This document shows positions 44,751 to 55,000 of a stretch of 64,000 nt of DNA, in pieces. The position numbers and the translations under genes were made by a program. Source of the stretch: Gemmatimonas phototrophica (GTDB lineage: Bacteria > Gemmatimonadota > Gemmatimonadetes > Gemmatimonadales > Gemmatimonadaceae); assembly GCF_000695095.2 (NCBI RefSeq), contig NZ_CP011454.1, forward strand, positions 2,790,001 to 2,854,000, in the 5' to 3' direction. The notes under the pieces were generated by a model, which had not been told where the DNA came from, did not search any database, and saw only the letters and a program-made list of their open reading frames with translations. The first letter of the stretch is position 1. The number at the start of each line of letters is the position of its first letter.

Positions 44751-46874
44751 TCATGGGTTGGCGCCCTTCTTCTTTCGCTTGGGAGGGCGACCGGCCTCGG
44801 TGCCCCACGGTTCCCGCATGAGGATCTGGTGCGTGGCGCGAATCGGGACGCCAGTGGCTGGCTTCTGCCGACGGTACTGACCGTCCGGACCAAGCTCCCA
44901 CGCCTGACGGTTGTCTTCGAGACAGGTTGCCAGCACCGCATCCAATCCCCTGTGGAGTGCGGGATCTTCGATCGGGGTCATGACTTCGACGCGTCGATCA
45001 AAGTTGCGGGGCATCCAGTCGGCGGAGCCAATGTAGTACTCGGGATTCCCGGCATTGGCGAAGTAGGAGAGTCGGGAGTGCTCAAGGAAGCGACCAATGA
45101 TGCTGACGACACGGATATTGTCGCTGATCCCCTTGAGTCCCGGCACCAGACAGCAGATGCCGCGCACAATGAGATCCACCGCGACTCCCGCCTGTGAAGC
45201 CCGGTAGAGCGCGGTGATGATTTCGGGGTCCACCAGGGCATTCATCTTGGCAATGATGCGACCACCACGGCCGCCCTGCGCATGGGCCGTCTCCCGATCG
45301 ATGAGCTCCATGAGACGCGCCCGCAGACCGACCGGGGCCACTGCGATGCGTCGATAGAACTTCTGGCGGGAAACGCCGGTCAGGGAGTTGAACAGATCCG
45401 ACAGATCGGCCCCCAACTCCTTCTGACAGCTGAACAATCCCACGTCGGTGTAGAGCCGTGCGGTCTTGCTGTTGTAGTTGCCCGTGCCAATGTGCACATA
45501 CCGTCGAATGCCATCGGCGTCCCGTCGCACCACCAGCACCGTCTTGGCGTGGGTCTTGAGTCCTGGCAACCCGTATGCCACGTGAATGCCGAAGCTTTCC
45601 ATGGTGCGGGCGAAGGTAATGTTGTTCGCCTCGTCGAATCGCGCCTGCAACTCAATCAGTACCGCGACCTGCTTGCCGGCCTCCGCGGCGTCGGTGAGTG
45701 CCCGCACAATGGCCGTATCGCCTGACGTGCGATACAACGTCAGCTTGATCGCCAGCACCTGCGGGTCGTTCGCCGCCGCTTCGAGAAAGGCTTCCACGGA
45801 CCCGGCGAACGATTCATACGGGTGATGCACCAGCACATCCCGTTCCCGTATCGCGTCAAAGATGTTGCGGACATCCTTGAAGGCCGACGGCACATGGGGG
45901 GTGTGCGCCGGGTCGCGCAGCTCCGGCAGATCAAGCATGGCGATCTGCATCAGATCGCCCATTTCGAGCAGATCATCGATATCGTGCACGTCCTGCGGCC
46001 CCAACGGCGCCACGAGTTGTGTTTCGCTTTCGCTCAACTCTTCAAGCAGCAGGCGACGAATGCCTTCGGGCATGTCCTTCTGCACCTCGAGGCGTACCAC
46101 TTCACCGAATCGACGTTGAAATACCTGCTGTTCAATGGTCTCCAGCAGATCTTCCGGCTGGTCCATCTGTCCAAGATCAAGATCGGAATACCGCGTGATC
46201 CGGAAGGTGTACCAGCGGCGCACGTCCATGCCGGGAAACAGCGCCCCAAGATGGGCCCCAATCACGTCTTCCAGCGGCACATAGCAGTGTCCACGCCCGA
46301 TGGGAACCCAGCGCGGGAGCGACCGCGGTACCTTGACGCGCGCGAAGTGATCCTTCCCCGTCACCGGATCCTTGATATCGACGGCCAGCGACAGCGAGAG
46401 ATTGGAGATGTACGGGAACGGATGGCCCGGATCGACGGCGAGCGGCGTCAGCACCGGGAACACCTGCGACTCGAAGAACTCGTGAATGAGGACCCGCTCG
46501 GAGTCGGTCAACGACGCCATGGTCACCAGTCGGATCTCATGGCGCGCGAGCGACGGAAACAGGTCCTGCTTGAGACACTCCCGCCGACGCTGAATGAGCT
46601 CCCGCACGCGCGTGCGAATGGCCTCCAGCTGTTCAATGGGCGCCAGCGGATCGGGCGCGTACTGGGCGGAACCGGCGTGCACCTTCCGGCGCAGCCCGGC
46701 CACCCGCACCATGTAAAACTCATCGAGATTCGTGCTGAAAATCGACATGAACTTCAGCCGTTCCAGCAGCGGCACGCGTTCGTCGAGCGCTTCCTCGAGT
46801 ACACGGGCATTGAAATCGAGCCACGAGAGTTCGCGATTCAGATAGGGCAGCGACAACGAGGTCACTGAAGACAT
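44751..46874 (-). CDS. ppk1: Polyphosphate kinase 1
   Basis: 707 residues from the ATG at 46874 (MSSVTSLSLPYLNRELSWLD). PPK1 layout: N domain with LDFNARVLEEA, FSTNLDEFYMVRV; head domain; and PLD-like C1/C2 domains holding VHHPYESF, ARFDEANNI, GLKTHAKTVLVVRR with the phosphohistidine, and IGTGNYNSKTARLYTD. Makes polyphosphate from ATP reversibly. C-terminal tail is Lys/Arg-rich. It lies 46 bases after pit, separated by a strong hairpin. Confidence 0.96.
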   Translation of the reverse strand: MSSVTSLSLPYLNRELSWLDFNARVLEEALDERVPLLERLKFMSIFSTNLDEFYMVRVAGLRRKVHAGSAQYAPDPLAPIEQLEAIRTRVRELIQRRRECLKQDLFPSLARHEIRLVTMASLTDSERVLIHEFFESQVFPVLTPLAVDPGHPFPYISNLSLSLAVDIKDPVTGKDHFARVKVPRSLPRWVPIGRGHCYVPLEDVIGAHLGALFPGMDVRRWYTFRITRYSDLDLGQMDQPEDLLETIEQQVFQRRFGEVVRLEVQKDMPEGIRRLLLEELSESETQLVAPLGPQDVHDIDDLLEMGDLMQIAMLDLPELRDPAHTPHVPSAFKDVRNIFDAIRERDVLVHHPYESFAGSVEAFLEAAANDPQVLAIKLTLYRTSGDTAIVRALTDAAEAGKQVAVLIELQARFDEANNITFARTMESFGIHVAYGLPGLKTHAKTVLVVRRDADGIRRYVHIGTGNYNSKTARLYTDVGLFSCQKELGADLSDLFNSLTGVSRQKFYRRIAVAPVGLRARLMELIDRETAHAQGGRGGRIIAKMNALVDPEIITALYRASQAGVAVDLIVRGICCLVPGLKGISDNIRVVSIIGRFLEHSRLSYFANAGNPEYYIGSADWMPRNFDRRVEVMTPIEDPALHRGLDAVLATCLEDNRQAWELGPDGQYRRQKPATGVPIRATHQILMREPWGTEAGRPPKRKKKGANP

Positions 46875-46882
46875 GCTCTGGC

Positions 46883-46912
46883 CGTTCAGCCGGCGCACAC
46901 GCCGGCTGAACG
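46883..46912 (-). promoter_or_regulatory. Strong hairpin between pit and ppk1
   Basis: Perfect 13-bp inverted repeat: CGTTCAGCCGGCG at 46883-46895 with 46900-46912, loop CACA. On the minus strand it ends about 8 bases before the ppk1 ATG. No T-tract follows, so it may be an attenuator, an RNA-stability element or an occluder of the ppk1 start rather than a simple terminator. Confidence 0.6.
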
Positions 46913-46920
46913 TCTCCTGA

Positions 46921-47958
46921 TCAGAGGGGATTGAAGGCCGCGAGCAACCAGTACGACAACGCCGCCATGGCCGCACTGGCGGGAATGGTGATCACCCACG
47001 CCCATACGATCCGACTTGCCAGCCCCCATCGCACGGCTGACAGGCGGTTCGTGGCCCCCACCCCGACAATGGCGCCAGTGATGGTGTGCGTCGTCGAAAC
47101 GGGAATGCCAAACCGCGAGGCCACGAGGATGACGAACGCTCCGCCGGTTTCGGCGCAGAAACCGCCCACCGGACGAAGTTTGGTGATACGCGTCCCCATG
47201 GTGTGCACGATGCGCCATCCACCAAACAGCGTCCCCATGGAAATGCAGGTGTACGCACTCAATTCCACCCACACTGGAATCTTGTCGAGCGAGGTCACGT
47301 AGAAATGCGACAGGATCCCCGTCTGGCTGGCAAACGCCGCCTGGGTTGCCACCAGCAGACCCACAATGATGCCCATGGTCTTCTGTGCATCATTGCCGCC
47401 ATGGGCCAAGGACAACAAGGCGGAGCTGGTGAGCTGTAGGACCCGGAATGCTTTTTCAGCCTTCGCGTTGGCCACATTCCGAAACAGGTTGAACACGATG
47501 ATCATGAGCAGAAAGCCCATGAGCGCGCCCAACGCGGGGGACAGGACGATGGCTGACAGCGTTTCGATCCACTTCTTGCCCCAGAGCAGGGCGACGAAGC
47601 CGGCTTTGGCCACCGCGGCACCCGCATACCCCCCAATCAGCGCGTGCGACGAGCTGGACGGGATGCCGAACCACCAGGTGATCAGGTTCCAGATGATCGC
47701 GCCCAGCAGTCCGCCCAAGATGACATTGGCGTCCACGACGTTCAGATCTATGAACCCAGAGGCCACCGACTTGGCAACGGCCGTCCCGACAAAGAAGAGT
47801 GCGGAAAAATTGAAGACAGCGGCCCAGATGACGGCCGCCAGCGGACTGAGGACCCGCGTACCAACAATCGTCGCGATTGAGTTGGCGGAGTCGTGAAAAC
47901 CGTTGATGAAGTCGAACGCCAGTGCGACGACGACGATGAAGATGACGAAAGAGACCAC
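46921..47958 (-). CDS. pit: Low-affinity inorganic phosphate transporter Pit
   Basis: 345 residues, about ten membrane segments. PiT signatures occur near both ends: FINGFHDSANSIATIV at the N-terminus and GIPVSTTHTITGAIVGVGA in the second repeat, with LAHGGNDAQKTMG between. A proton- or cation-coupled phosphate carrier. It follows the DUF47 gene by 15 bases, the well-known pit accessory pair. Confidence 0.94.
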   Translation of the reverse strand: MVSFVIFIVVVALAFDFINGFHDSANSIATIVGTRVLSPLAAVIWAAVFNFSALFFVGTAVAKSVASGFIDLNVVDANVILGGLLGAIIWNLITWWFGIPSSSSHALIGGYAGAAVAKAGFVALLWGKKWIETLSAIVLSPALGALMGFLLMIIVFNLFRNVANAKAEKAFRVLQLTSSALLSLAHGGNDAQKTMGIIVGLLVATQAAFASQTGILSHFYVTSLDKIPVWVELSAYTCISMGTLFGGWRIVHTMGTRITKLRPVGGFCAETGGAFVILVASRFGIPVSTTHTITGAIVGVGATNRLSAVRWGLASRIVWAWVITIPASAAMAALSYWLLAAFNPL

Positions 47959-47973
47959 AGGGCAGTCGGCTGA

Positions 47974-48585
47974 TCAGCTGTTCTTGAGCGCGATGCTTTC
48001 GAGCGTGTTCGACACGTCTTCGCACTCATCGATCGCTTCTTCCAGCGCGTCAAAGATCTCCTTCCACTTCAACACTTCAATCGCCGGCTCGTCCTTCTCG
48101 AACAGGGCCCCGACCGCCTGGGCATACAGCACATCGCCTTCTTCTTCCAGCATCTTGACCGCGCGGCCGTGCTCCATCATGCGCTGACGCTTGGAGATGT
48201 TGCCCACGGCCTGCAGAATCTCCTTGCCGGCACGCACCAGCACGTCCGCCATCTGCACACCACCATCTCGCGGCGCCGTGACACGGAACATGACCACGCG
48301 GCGCGACGCCCCATTGATCAGGTCGATCACGTTGTCCAATCGCTTGGCCAACATGTGAATGTCTTCGCGATCGAGCGGTGTAACGAAGCTGGTATCAATC
48401 CGCTGATTGATCAGGTGGACGATGGCATCACCATCCGTTTCCACCTTCTTGATCTGCACCGAAATCTGGGCCGCATTGGCCGGATTTTCGAACAGCGTAC
48501 GCAGCAACGTGGCGGCTTCGCTGATGTGCACCGCGAGTCCGCGGAAGTGATCGAAGAACGTTTCGTCTTTGGAAAAAAGCTTCAC
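47974..48585 (-). CDS. DUF47 (PhoU-like) Pit accessory protein
   Basis: 203 residues from a GTG at 48585 (VKLFSKDETFFDHFRGLAVH); the longer upstream frame is not family-like. All-helical PhoU fold with acidic metal-binding repeats: KKVETDGDAIVHLINQRID, LDREDIHMLAKRLDNVIDLI, and a C-terminal LEEEGDVLYAQAVGALF and EEAIDECEDVSNTLE. TIGR00153-type proteins act with Pit transporters. First gene of the DUF47-pit-ppk1 minus operon, so phosphate uptake and polyphosphate storage appear co-expressed. Confidence 0.9.
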   Translation of the reverse strand: MKLFSKDETFFDHFRGLAVHISEAATLLRTLFENPANAAQISVQIKKVETDGDAIVHLINQRIDTSFVTPLDREDIHMLAKRLDNVIDLINGASRRVVMFRVTAPRDGGVQMADVLVRAGKEILQAVGNISKRQRMMEHGRAVKMLEEEGDVLYAQAVGALFEKDEPAIEVLKWKEIFDALEEAIDECEDVSNTLESIALKNS

Positions 48586-48796
48586 GGCAGCGAGTGGGCT
48601 TGAGGAATGCCAAATCAGGTGCTCGCGGGAATGATACCACGCGCGGGGATCCGCGCCGTCAGCCTCATCCGGGGGGACCACGAGCCCTGTAACGAAAACG
48701 TCACCACGGGGTCTTCGCCATCCGCACAAGGAAACGTTTGGGGGATGTTACACGCGCGAGACAATGCCAAGACGTATTTGCCGACCGGGCGATAGT

Positions 48797-49567
48797 TCAG
48801 GACCAAACCACTTTCGCGTCAGAAACGACCCGACGGCGGCGGACCAGTTCCGGGTTCTCAAACAGCCGGGCCAGCAGCGCGCCTGCCACAAACCCGCCCA
48901 CGTGAGCCCAAACGGCCACCCCGCCCGAAATCTCACGGCGGAGGGGGGAAAGATCTGGCAGACCGGAAACGACTTGGCTCCCAAACCAAAGGATCAGCAC
49001 CAGCCACGCCGGGAACTGCAGAAAGAAAAATGGGGGAATGAAGGTGCGCACCCGCACCTTCGGGTACAGCACCAGATACGCCCCCATGATCCCCGAAATG
49101 GCCCCCGATGCCCCTACGGTCGGCACCGGTGATCCAGGGTCCACGGCCAGATGCGCCAGCGCCGCCGCCACCCCGGTAAGCAGGTAGAACGCCACGAAGC
49201 GCACCCGCCCCATACTGTCCTCCACGTTGTTGCCGAACACCCAGAGGTACAGGGAATTGCCAATGATGTGCCCCCAGCTGCCGTGCAGGAACATCGACAG
49301 GATCGGGGTCAGCCAATTGATCCGGTGATCGTCCACCACACAGGCCAGGGGCTGCCCATCCACGACCCCCAACGGCACCCCCAACCCCAGGGGAGCCCGC
49401 CCACTGACTTCACCGGGGACAAACCCCAGATCACACACGCTGATGGCCAGCGGCAGCGGCGTCCCCCCGCCCTGCACCCAGAACCACACTGCCCACGTGG
49501 CTACCAACACCACGATGGTCATCACGGGAGTCCGAAGCGTGGGATTGTCGTCCGAAATGGGAAACAC
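48797..49567 (-). CDS. Rhomboid family intramembrane serine protease
   Basis: 256 residues, about six or seven membrane segments. Catalytic Ser in PTVGASGAISGIMGAYL, preceded by FLHGSWGHIIGNSLYLWVFG and followed by WAHVGGFVAGALLA with the catalytic His. The loop between the first two membrane segments is long and has two Cys, possibly extracytoplasmic. Cleaves membrane substrates within the bilayer; substrates unknown. Divergent from dnaK. Confidence 0.93.
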   Translation of the reverse strand: MFPISDDNPTLRTPVMTIVVLVATWAVWFWVQGGGTPLPLAISVCDLGFVPGEVSGRAPLGLGVPLGVVDGQPLACVVDDHRINWLTPILSMFLHGSWGHIIGNSLYLWVFGNNVEDSMGRVRFVAFYLLTGVAAALAHLAVDPGSPVPTVGASGAISGIMGAYLVLYPKVRVRTFIPPFFFLQFPAWLVLILWFGSQVVSGLPDLSPLRREISGGVAVWAHVGGFVAGALLARLFENPELVRRRRVVSDAKVVWS

Positions 49568-49758
49568 GGCAGCACCCTCAGGTCAAAATGGCAGACTGCC
49601 GGAGAGACAGCCCTCATTCACTGGATTTGCCCACGAAATACGCCCATCCGGCAGGGGAATGACGGCCCGGCGCTTGCCTCTAACGGAGCAGAAGCATCAG
49701 TGGGTGCCGGCGCCTCCGCCTGCCCTACGCCAACATCTGGTACTCCAACGAGATCCCC

Positions 49759-51696
<1,938 letters not shown>

Positions 51697-51718
51697 CGCG
51701 CATCTGGCGTTGCGCCGA

Positions 51719-51744
51719 GCCCCGCCGGAAACTACCGGCGGGGC
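51719..51744 (+). terminator. Terminator after dnaK
   Basis: Perfect 10-bp stem GCCCCGCCGG at 51719-51728 with 51735-51744, 6-base loop, followed by TTCGGTGTCTT. Confidence 0.88.
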
Positions 51745-51807
51745 TTCGGTGTCTTACTGAGGACGTTTTGAACAGATAGGTCCCGTACCATCAACACCAA
51801 TCGAGCC

Positions 51808-53346
51808 ATGGCTGCACGATTCTCACGATTCCGCTTCGCTACTGCCGCCGTTGTCAGCTTCGCTGGCGGCGTGTTCTTCGCGTCCGGGATGGACTGGACG
51901 AAAATCAGTTGGGCCCAGAGCACCTCGGGGAACCGCCCGGTGGTCTCGGCCCGTGGTCCCATGAGCCCCGAGGGGACCGGGAGCTTTGCCGATATCGCCG
52001 AGCGGGTCACCCCCGGCGTCGTGGCCGTCAACACCACCCGCACCGTGCGCCCGCGTGGCAACCCGCGTGGCCGCGATCCGCAGGGCATGGAGGAGTTCCT
52101 CGAGCAGTTCGGGGGCCCTCAGCAGCGTCAGCAGCGTCAGCAGCGCGGTGAAGGCTCAGGCTTCATCATGAGCACTGACGGCTACATCGTGACCAACAAT
52201 CACGTGGTGGCCGATGCCGACCAAGTCTCCATTACGCTCAGCGACGGGCGTCAGTTCAAAGCCAAGGTCGTGGGCACCGACTCCACCACCGACGTGGCCG
52301 TCGTGAAGATCGATGCCAAGGGGCTCCCCACGCTCACGATCGGCAACGACGAAACCACGCGCATTGGCGAGTGGGTGCTGGCCGTTGGCAACCCGCTCGG
52401 TCTGGATTTCACCGTGACGGCGGGCATCATCTCTGCCAAGGGGCGTGGTTCGGAAATCAATCTGCCCAACGCCGGCAACTTCACCATTTCCGACTTCATC
52501 CAGACCGACGCCGCCATCAATCCCGGCAACTCGGGTGGGCCGCTCATCAACATGCGCGGCGAAGTCATTGGGCTGAACAGCGCCATCGCCAGCCAAACCG
52601 GCTTCTACTCCGGATACGGCTTTGCCATTCCCATAACGCTCGTCAAGAACGTTACCGACGATCTGATCAAGGAAGGCCGCGTACGGCTTCCCGTGATGGG
52701 CGTGTCCGTTACCCGCATTGAGCCGGAAGATGCCGGCATCAATGGCCTTGCACGGGTGGCTGGCGTGAAGGTGGCTGGCTTTAACCCGCCCGATGGCGGC
52801 CCCGCCAAGGCGGCCGGTATTGAAGTAGGCGACGTCATCATCACGGTAGACGGCAAGCCCGTCGATCGCGTGAGCTCGCTGCAGCGTATCGTGCGGATGC
52901 GAAAGGTGGGCGAACGCATCCCGGTGGAGGTCATGCGCTTTGGCACCAAGAAGCGCTTTGAAGTACGTCTGGTGGAAGCCGAAAACATCATGCGCCTCGC
53001 CAACAACACGGAAACACCGGGGGCAGCGGCCAACCCGTCGGCCGGCAAACTGGGACTTACCGTGGAGGCCCTGCCGGCCGACATCGCGACGCGTTTGCGC
53101 ACGAATGGACGTGGCGTACGCGTGGCCGAGGTCTCGGAAGATGGTCCGGCCCGCGACAAGATTGCCGCCGGCAGCGACGTGGTGTTGGCGGTGCTCTACC
53201 CCAAGCCGCAGCGCGACGTGCGCAGCGTGGCAGACCTGCAGGCCGCCATTGCCGCTCTCAAAGACGGTGACTACGTGAGCCTGCTGGTACAGTCGATGGA
53301 CCCTCGCCTGGGCCAGCGCGTGGTGAATCTGCGCATCGGCGGCTGA
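51808..53346 (+). CDS. HtrA/DegP-family periplasmic serine protease
   Basis: 512 residues with an N-terminal hydrophobic segment that may be a signal or anchor. Trypsin-like triad: His132 (TNNHVVAD), Asp162 (TTDVAVVKID) and Ser242 (NPGNSGGPL). Two PDZ domains follow: the first around residues 300-395 (AGIEVGDVIITVDGKPVDRV) and a second from about 410. A Gln/Arg-rich insert (PQQRQQRQQRGEGSG) precedes the catalytic domain. Envelope quality-control protease/chaperone. Placed just after dnaK, it makes a small stress neighbourhood. Confidence 0.94.
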   Translation: MAARFSRFRFATAAVVSFAGGVFFASGMDWTKISWAQSTSGNRPVVSARGPMSPEGTGSFADIAERVTPGVVAVNTTRTVRPRGNPRGRDPQGMEEFLEQFGGPQQRQQRQQRGEGSGFIMSTDGYIVTNNHVVADADQVSITLSDGRQFKAKVVGTDSTTDVAVVKIDAKGLPTLTIGNDETTRIGEWVLAVGNPLGLDFTVTAGIISAKGRGSEINLPNAGNFTISDFIQTDAAINPGNSGGPLINMRGEVIGLNSAIASQTGFYSGYGFAIPITLVKNVTDDLIKEGRVRLPVMGVSVTRIEPEDAGINGLARVAGVKVAGFNPPDGGPAKAAGIEVGDVIITVDGKPVDRVSSLQRIVRMRKVGERIPVEVMRFGTKKRFEVRLVEAENIMRLANNTETPGAAANPSAGKLGLTVEALPADIATRLRTNGRGVRVAEVSEDGPARDKIAAGSDVVLAVLYPKPQRDVRSVADLQAAIAALKDGDYVSLLVQSMDPRLGQRVVNLRIGG

Positions 53347-53387
53347 GCAGGAATCGCCCTCGGCGCAGTTGGCCAGAGCGGCTTGCG

Positions 53388-53427
53388 AAAGCGGGTGGGA
53401 TGATCTCTCGATCGTCCCACCCGCTTT
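53388..53427. terminator. Bidirectional terminator between htrA and the OMP gene
   Basis: 13-bp perfect stem AAAGCGGGTGGGA at 53388-53400 with 53415-53427, extended by a further few pairs towards the loop. Lies between convergent genes. Confidence 0.88.
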
Positions 53428-53463
53428 GCAATGCGGTGTCTCAGGTGTGTGTACTGATGCCGG

Positions 53464-54051
53464 TCAGCGGCTGAACAAATAGAGCGAGACTCCAGCCTGC
53501 ACGCGCGTGCCGGTGGACCGGAACGATTCGCGCGTCGCGTTCGACAGCTCACTCGCACGGGTCAGATTTCCGAACGTCCAGAGCGCTGTACCATTCAGCG
53601 CGATCTGTGGCGTGAGAAAGAGATGCACACCAGCACCACCGGTGGGTGCAATCCCTTCAAACTCCGTGCGTCCCGTCACGGCGCGCCCGGTGGCGCCAGC
53701 AGTGGCGAAAATACGCAGCGGCGAAGCGGGCCCGGGGAACAGATGCCAGCGCAGCAGCGCGTCATACTGCGAGAGCTTTACCTCGGCATCGCTGTCCGCA
53801 CCCGTCAGCACACTGCGGTCGAAGTTGACGAGCACCGACCACCGGTCGCTCAGCCCAATACCCGCGTGCAGCCCGAATCCATTGCCAAACTCAAGATCCT
53901 CAGCGGCCGACTTTACACTCACCGAGGCGCCGGCGTATTGAAGTCCGAGAAAAACTCCCTTGGTGGAGCCAGCCTGGGCGTGGCCACTGGTGGCGGCGGC
54001 ACACATCGCCATCAACGATGCCAAGGCGTGAGTGCGAAAGCGATGAATCAT
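53464..54051 (-). CDS. Small outer-membrane beta-barrel protein
   Basis: 195 residues with a signal peptide (cleaved around SGHAQA). The rest alternates hydrophobic and polar residues with aromatic strand ends (GVFLGLQYAGASVSVKSA, WSVLVNFDRSVLTG, YDALLRWHLFPG, GVHLFLTPQIALNGTALWTF) and ends RVQAGVSLYLFSR with a terminal aromatic/Arg typical of barrel proteins. Probably an 8-stranded OmpA/OmpW-like barrel. Third gene of the minus operon with the D-aminopeptidase. Confidence 0.82.
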   Translation of the reverse strand: MIHRFRTHALASLMAMCAAATSGHAQAGSTKGVFLGLQYAGASVSVKSAAEDLEFGNGFGLHAGIGLSDRWSVLVNFDRSVLTGADSDAEVKLSQYDALLRWHLFPGPASPLRIFATAGATGRAVTGRTEFEGIAPTGGAGVHLFLTPQIALNGTALWTFGNLTRASELSNATRESFRSTGTRVQAGVSLYLFSR

Positions 54052-54079
54052 GGAACCTCCCGGTACGAATGGCCGACCA

Positions 54080-54964
54080 TCAGTCGGTGTTGATGAAACG
54101 ATAGATCACTCGAATAAGCCGATAGGCGTCCGGCATGGATTCGCGGGTGAACTCCACGGTGGTAGGGTTCACCAAACGGATTTCGCGAAACGCTGACGCC
54201 ACTTCGGGAATCGTGGGATCACGCATTTCCATGCGTACCACGTAGCGAGCCAGTCGTTCCGGTGGCGCCTTGCGTGCAGCCGCCACGGTGGCCTTTGCCA
54301 CTTCCTGGATCTCTTTCCGCGTGTCCGCCAGCGGCCGCAATTCCACGGCGCGCGAGTTGATGGCCCGCTTCACGGTCACGCCACGCACCTGCGGGGTGGT
54401 TTCCTTCTGTTCCGCCACGGCGACATCGTCTCCGGTGATCATGATCACCGGAACACCGAACCATCGTGCCAGAAAGGCGTTCATCCCGCCTTCACCAACC
54501 GACTGGCCATTGATCTGCAGATCGCGCAGCACGCCCGATCCCGTATGGGCAAACACCCCCCGAGGGGAACCAGCCTTCGCGTGATAGCCTACGAAGATGA
54601 TGGCGTCGAACGTGGAGTCGAGCCCCTCCATCATGCCATGTCGCTTGAAGCTGTGGCTGATGAGATGCGCCCGCTGATCAAGATCTTCCGGCAGGATGTT
54701 GCGCTGACTGCCGTGTGAGTCATTCACGACGACCTGCATTGCGCCTCCTTCAAAGGCGCCGCGAATGGCCGCGTTGGCGTCTTCTACCATCAGCTTGCGG
54801 GCGCGTCCGTATTCAGCACCGGCAGCCGACGTCTGATTGTCGCTGTTCACTCCGCTGATGCCTTCCATATCGACGGAGATGTACACTTTGCGGGCCTGGG
54901 CGCGGGCGGGCGTGGAGAGCCCCACGATGGCAACAACTGCGAGCCACACTGGCGAGAATCGCAT
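54080..54964 (-). CDS. M55 D-aminopeptidase (DppA-like), secreted
   Basis: 294 residues with a signal peptide (MRFSPVWLAVVAIVGLSTPA, cleaved near RAQA). M55 signature: VYISVDMEGISGV with the zinc-binding Asp-x-Glu, VVVNDSHGSQRNI, AIIFVGYHAKAGSPRGVFAH and MITGDDVAVAEQKE. These enzymes cleave N-terminal D-amino acids such as D-Ala-D-Ala. Being exported, it might act on peptidoglycan-derived peptides. Flanked by an OMP gene (28 bases) and a secreted protein gene (36 bases), so operonic. Confidence 0.92.
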   Translation of the reverse strand: MRFSPVWLAVVAIVGLSTPARAQARKVYISVDMEGISGVNSDNQTSAAGAEYGRARKLMVEDANAAIRGAFEGGAMQVVVNDSHGSQRNILPEDLDQRAHLISHSFKRHGMMEGLDSTFDAIIFVGYHAKAGSPRGVFAHTGSGVLRDLQINGQSVGEGGMNAFLARWFGVPVIMITGDDVAVAEQKETTPQVRGVTVKRAINSRAVELRPLADTRKEIQEVAKATVAAARKAPPERLARYVVRMEMRDPTIPEVASAFREIRLVNPTTVEFTRESMPDAYRLIRVIYRFINTD

Positions 54965-55000
54965 GATTTCTGGCGTGAAGGGGGATGTATTGAACTGCCG

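Noticed and set aside
49568-49758. CIRCE or heat-shock promoter before dnaK
   Set aside because: No inverted repeat of the CIRCE type and no convincing sigma-32-like boxes found by eye.
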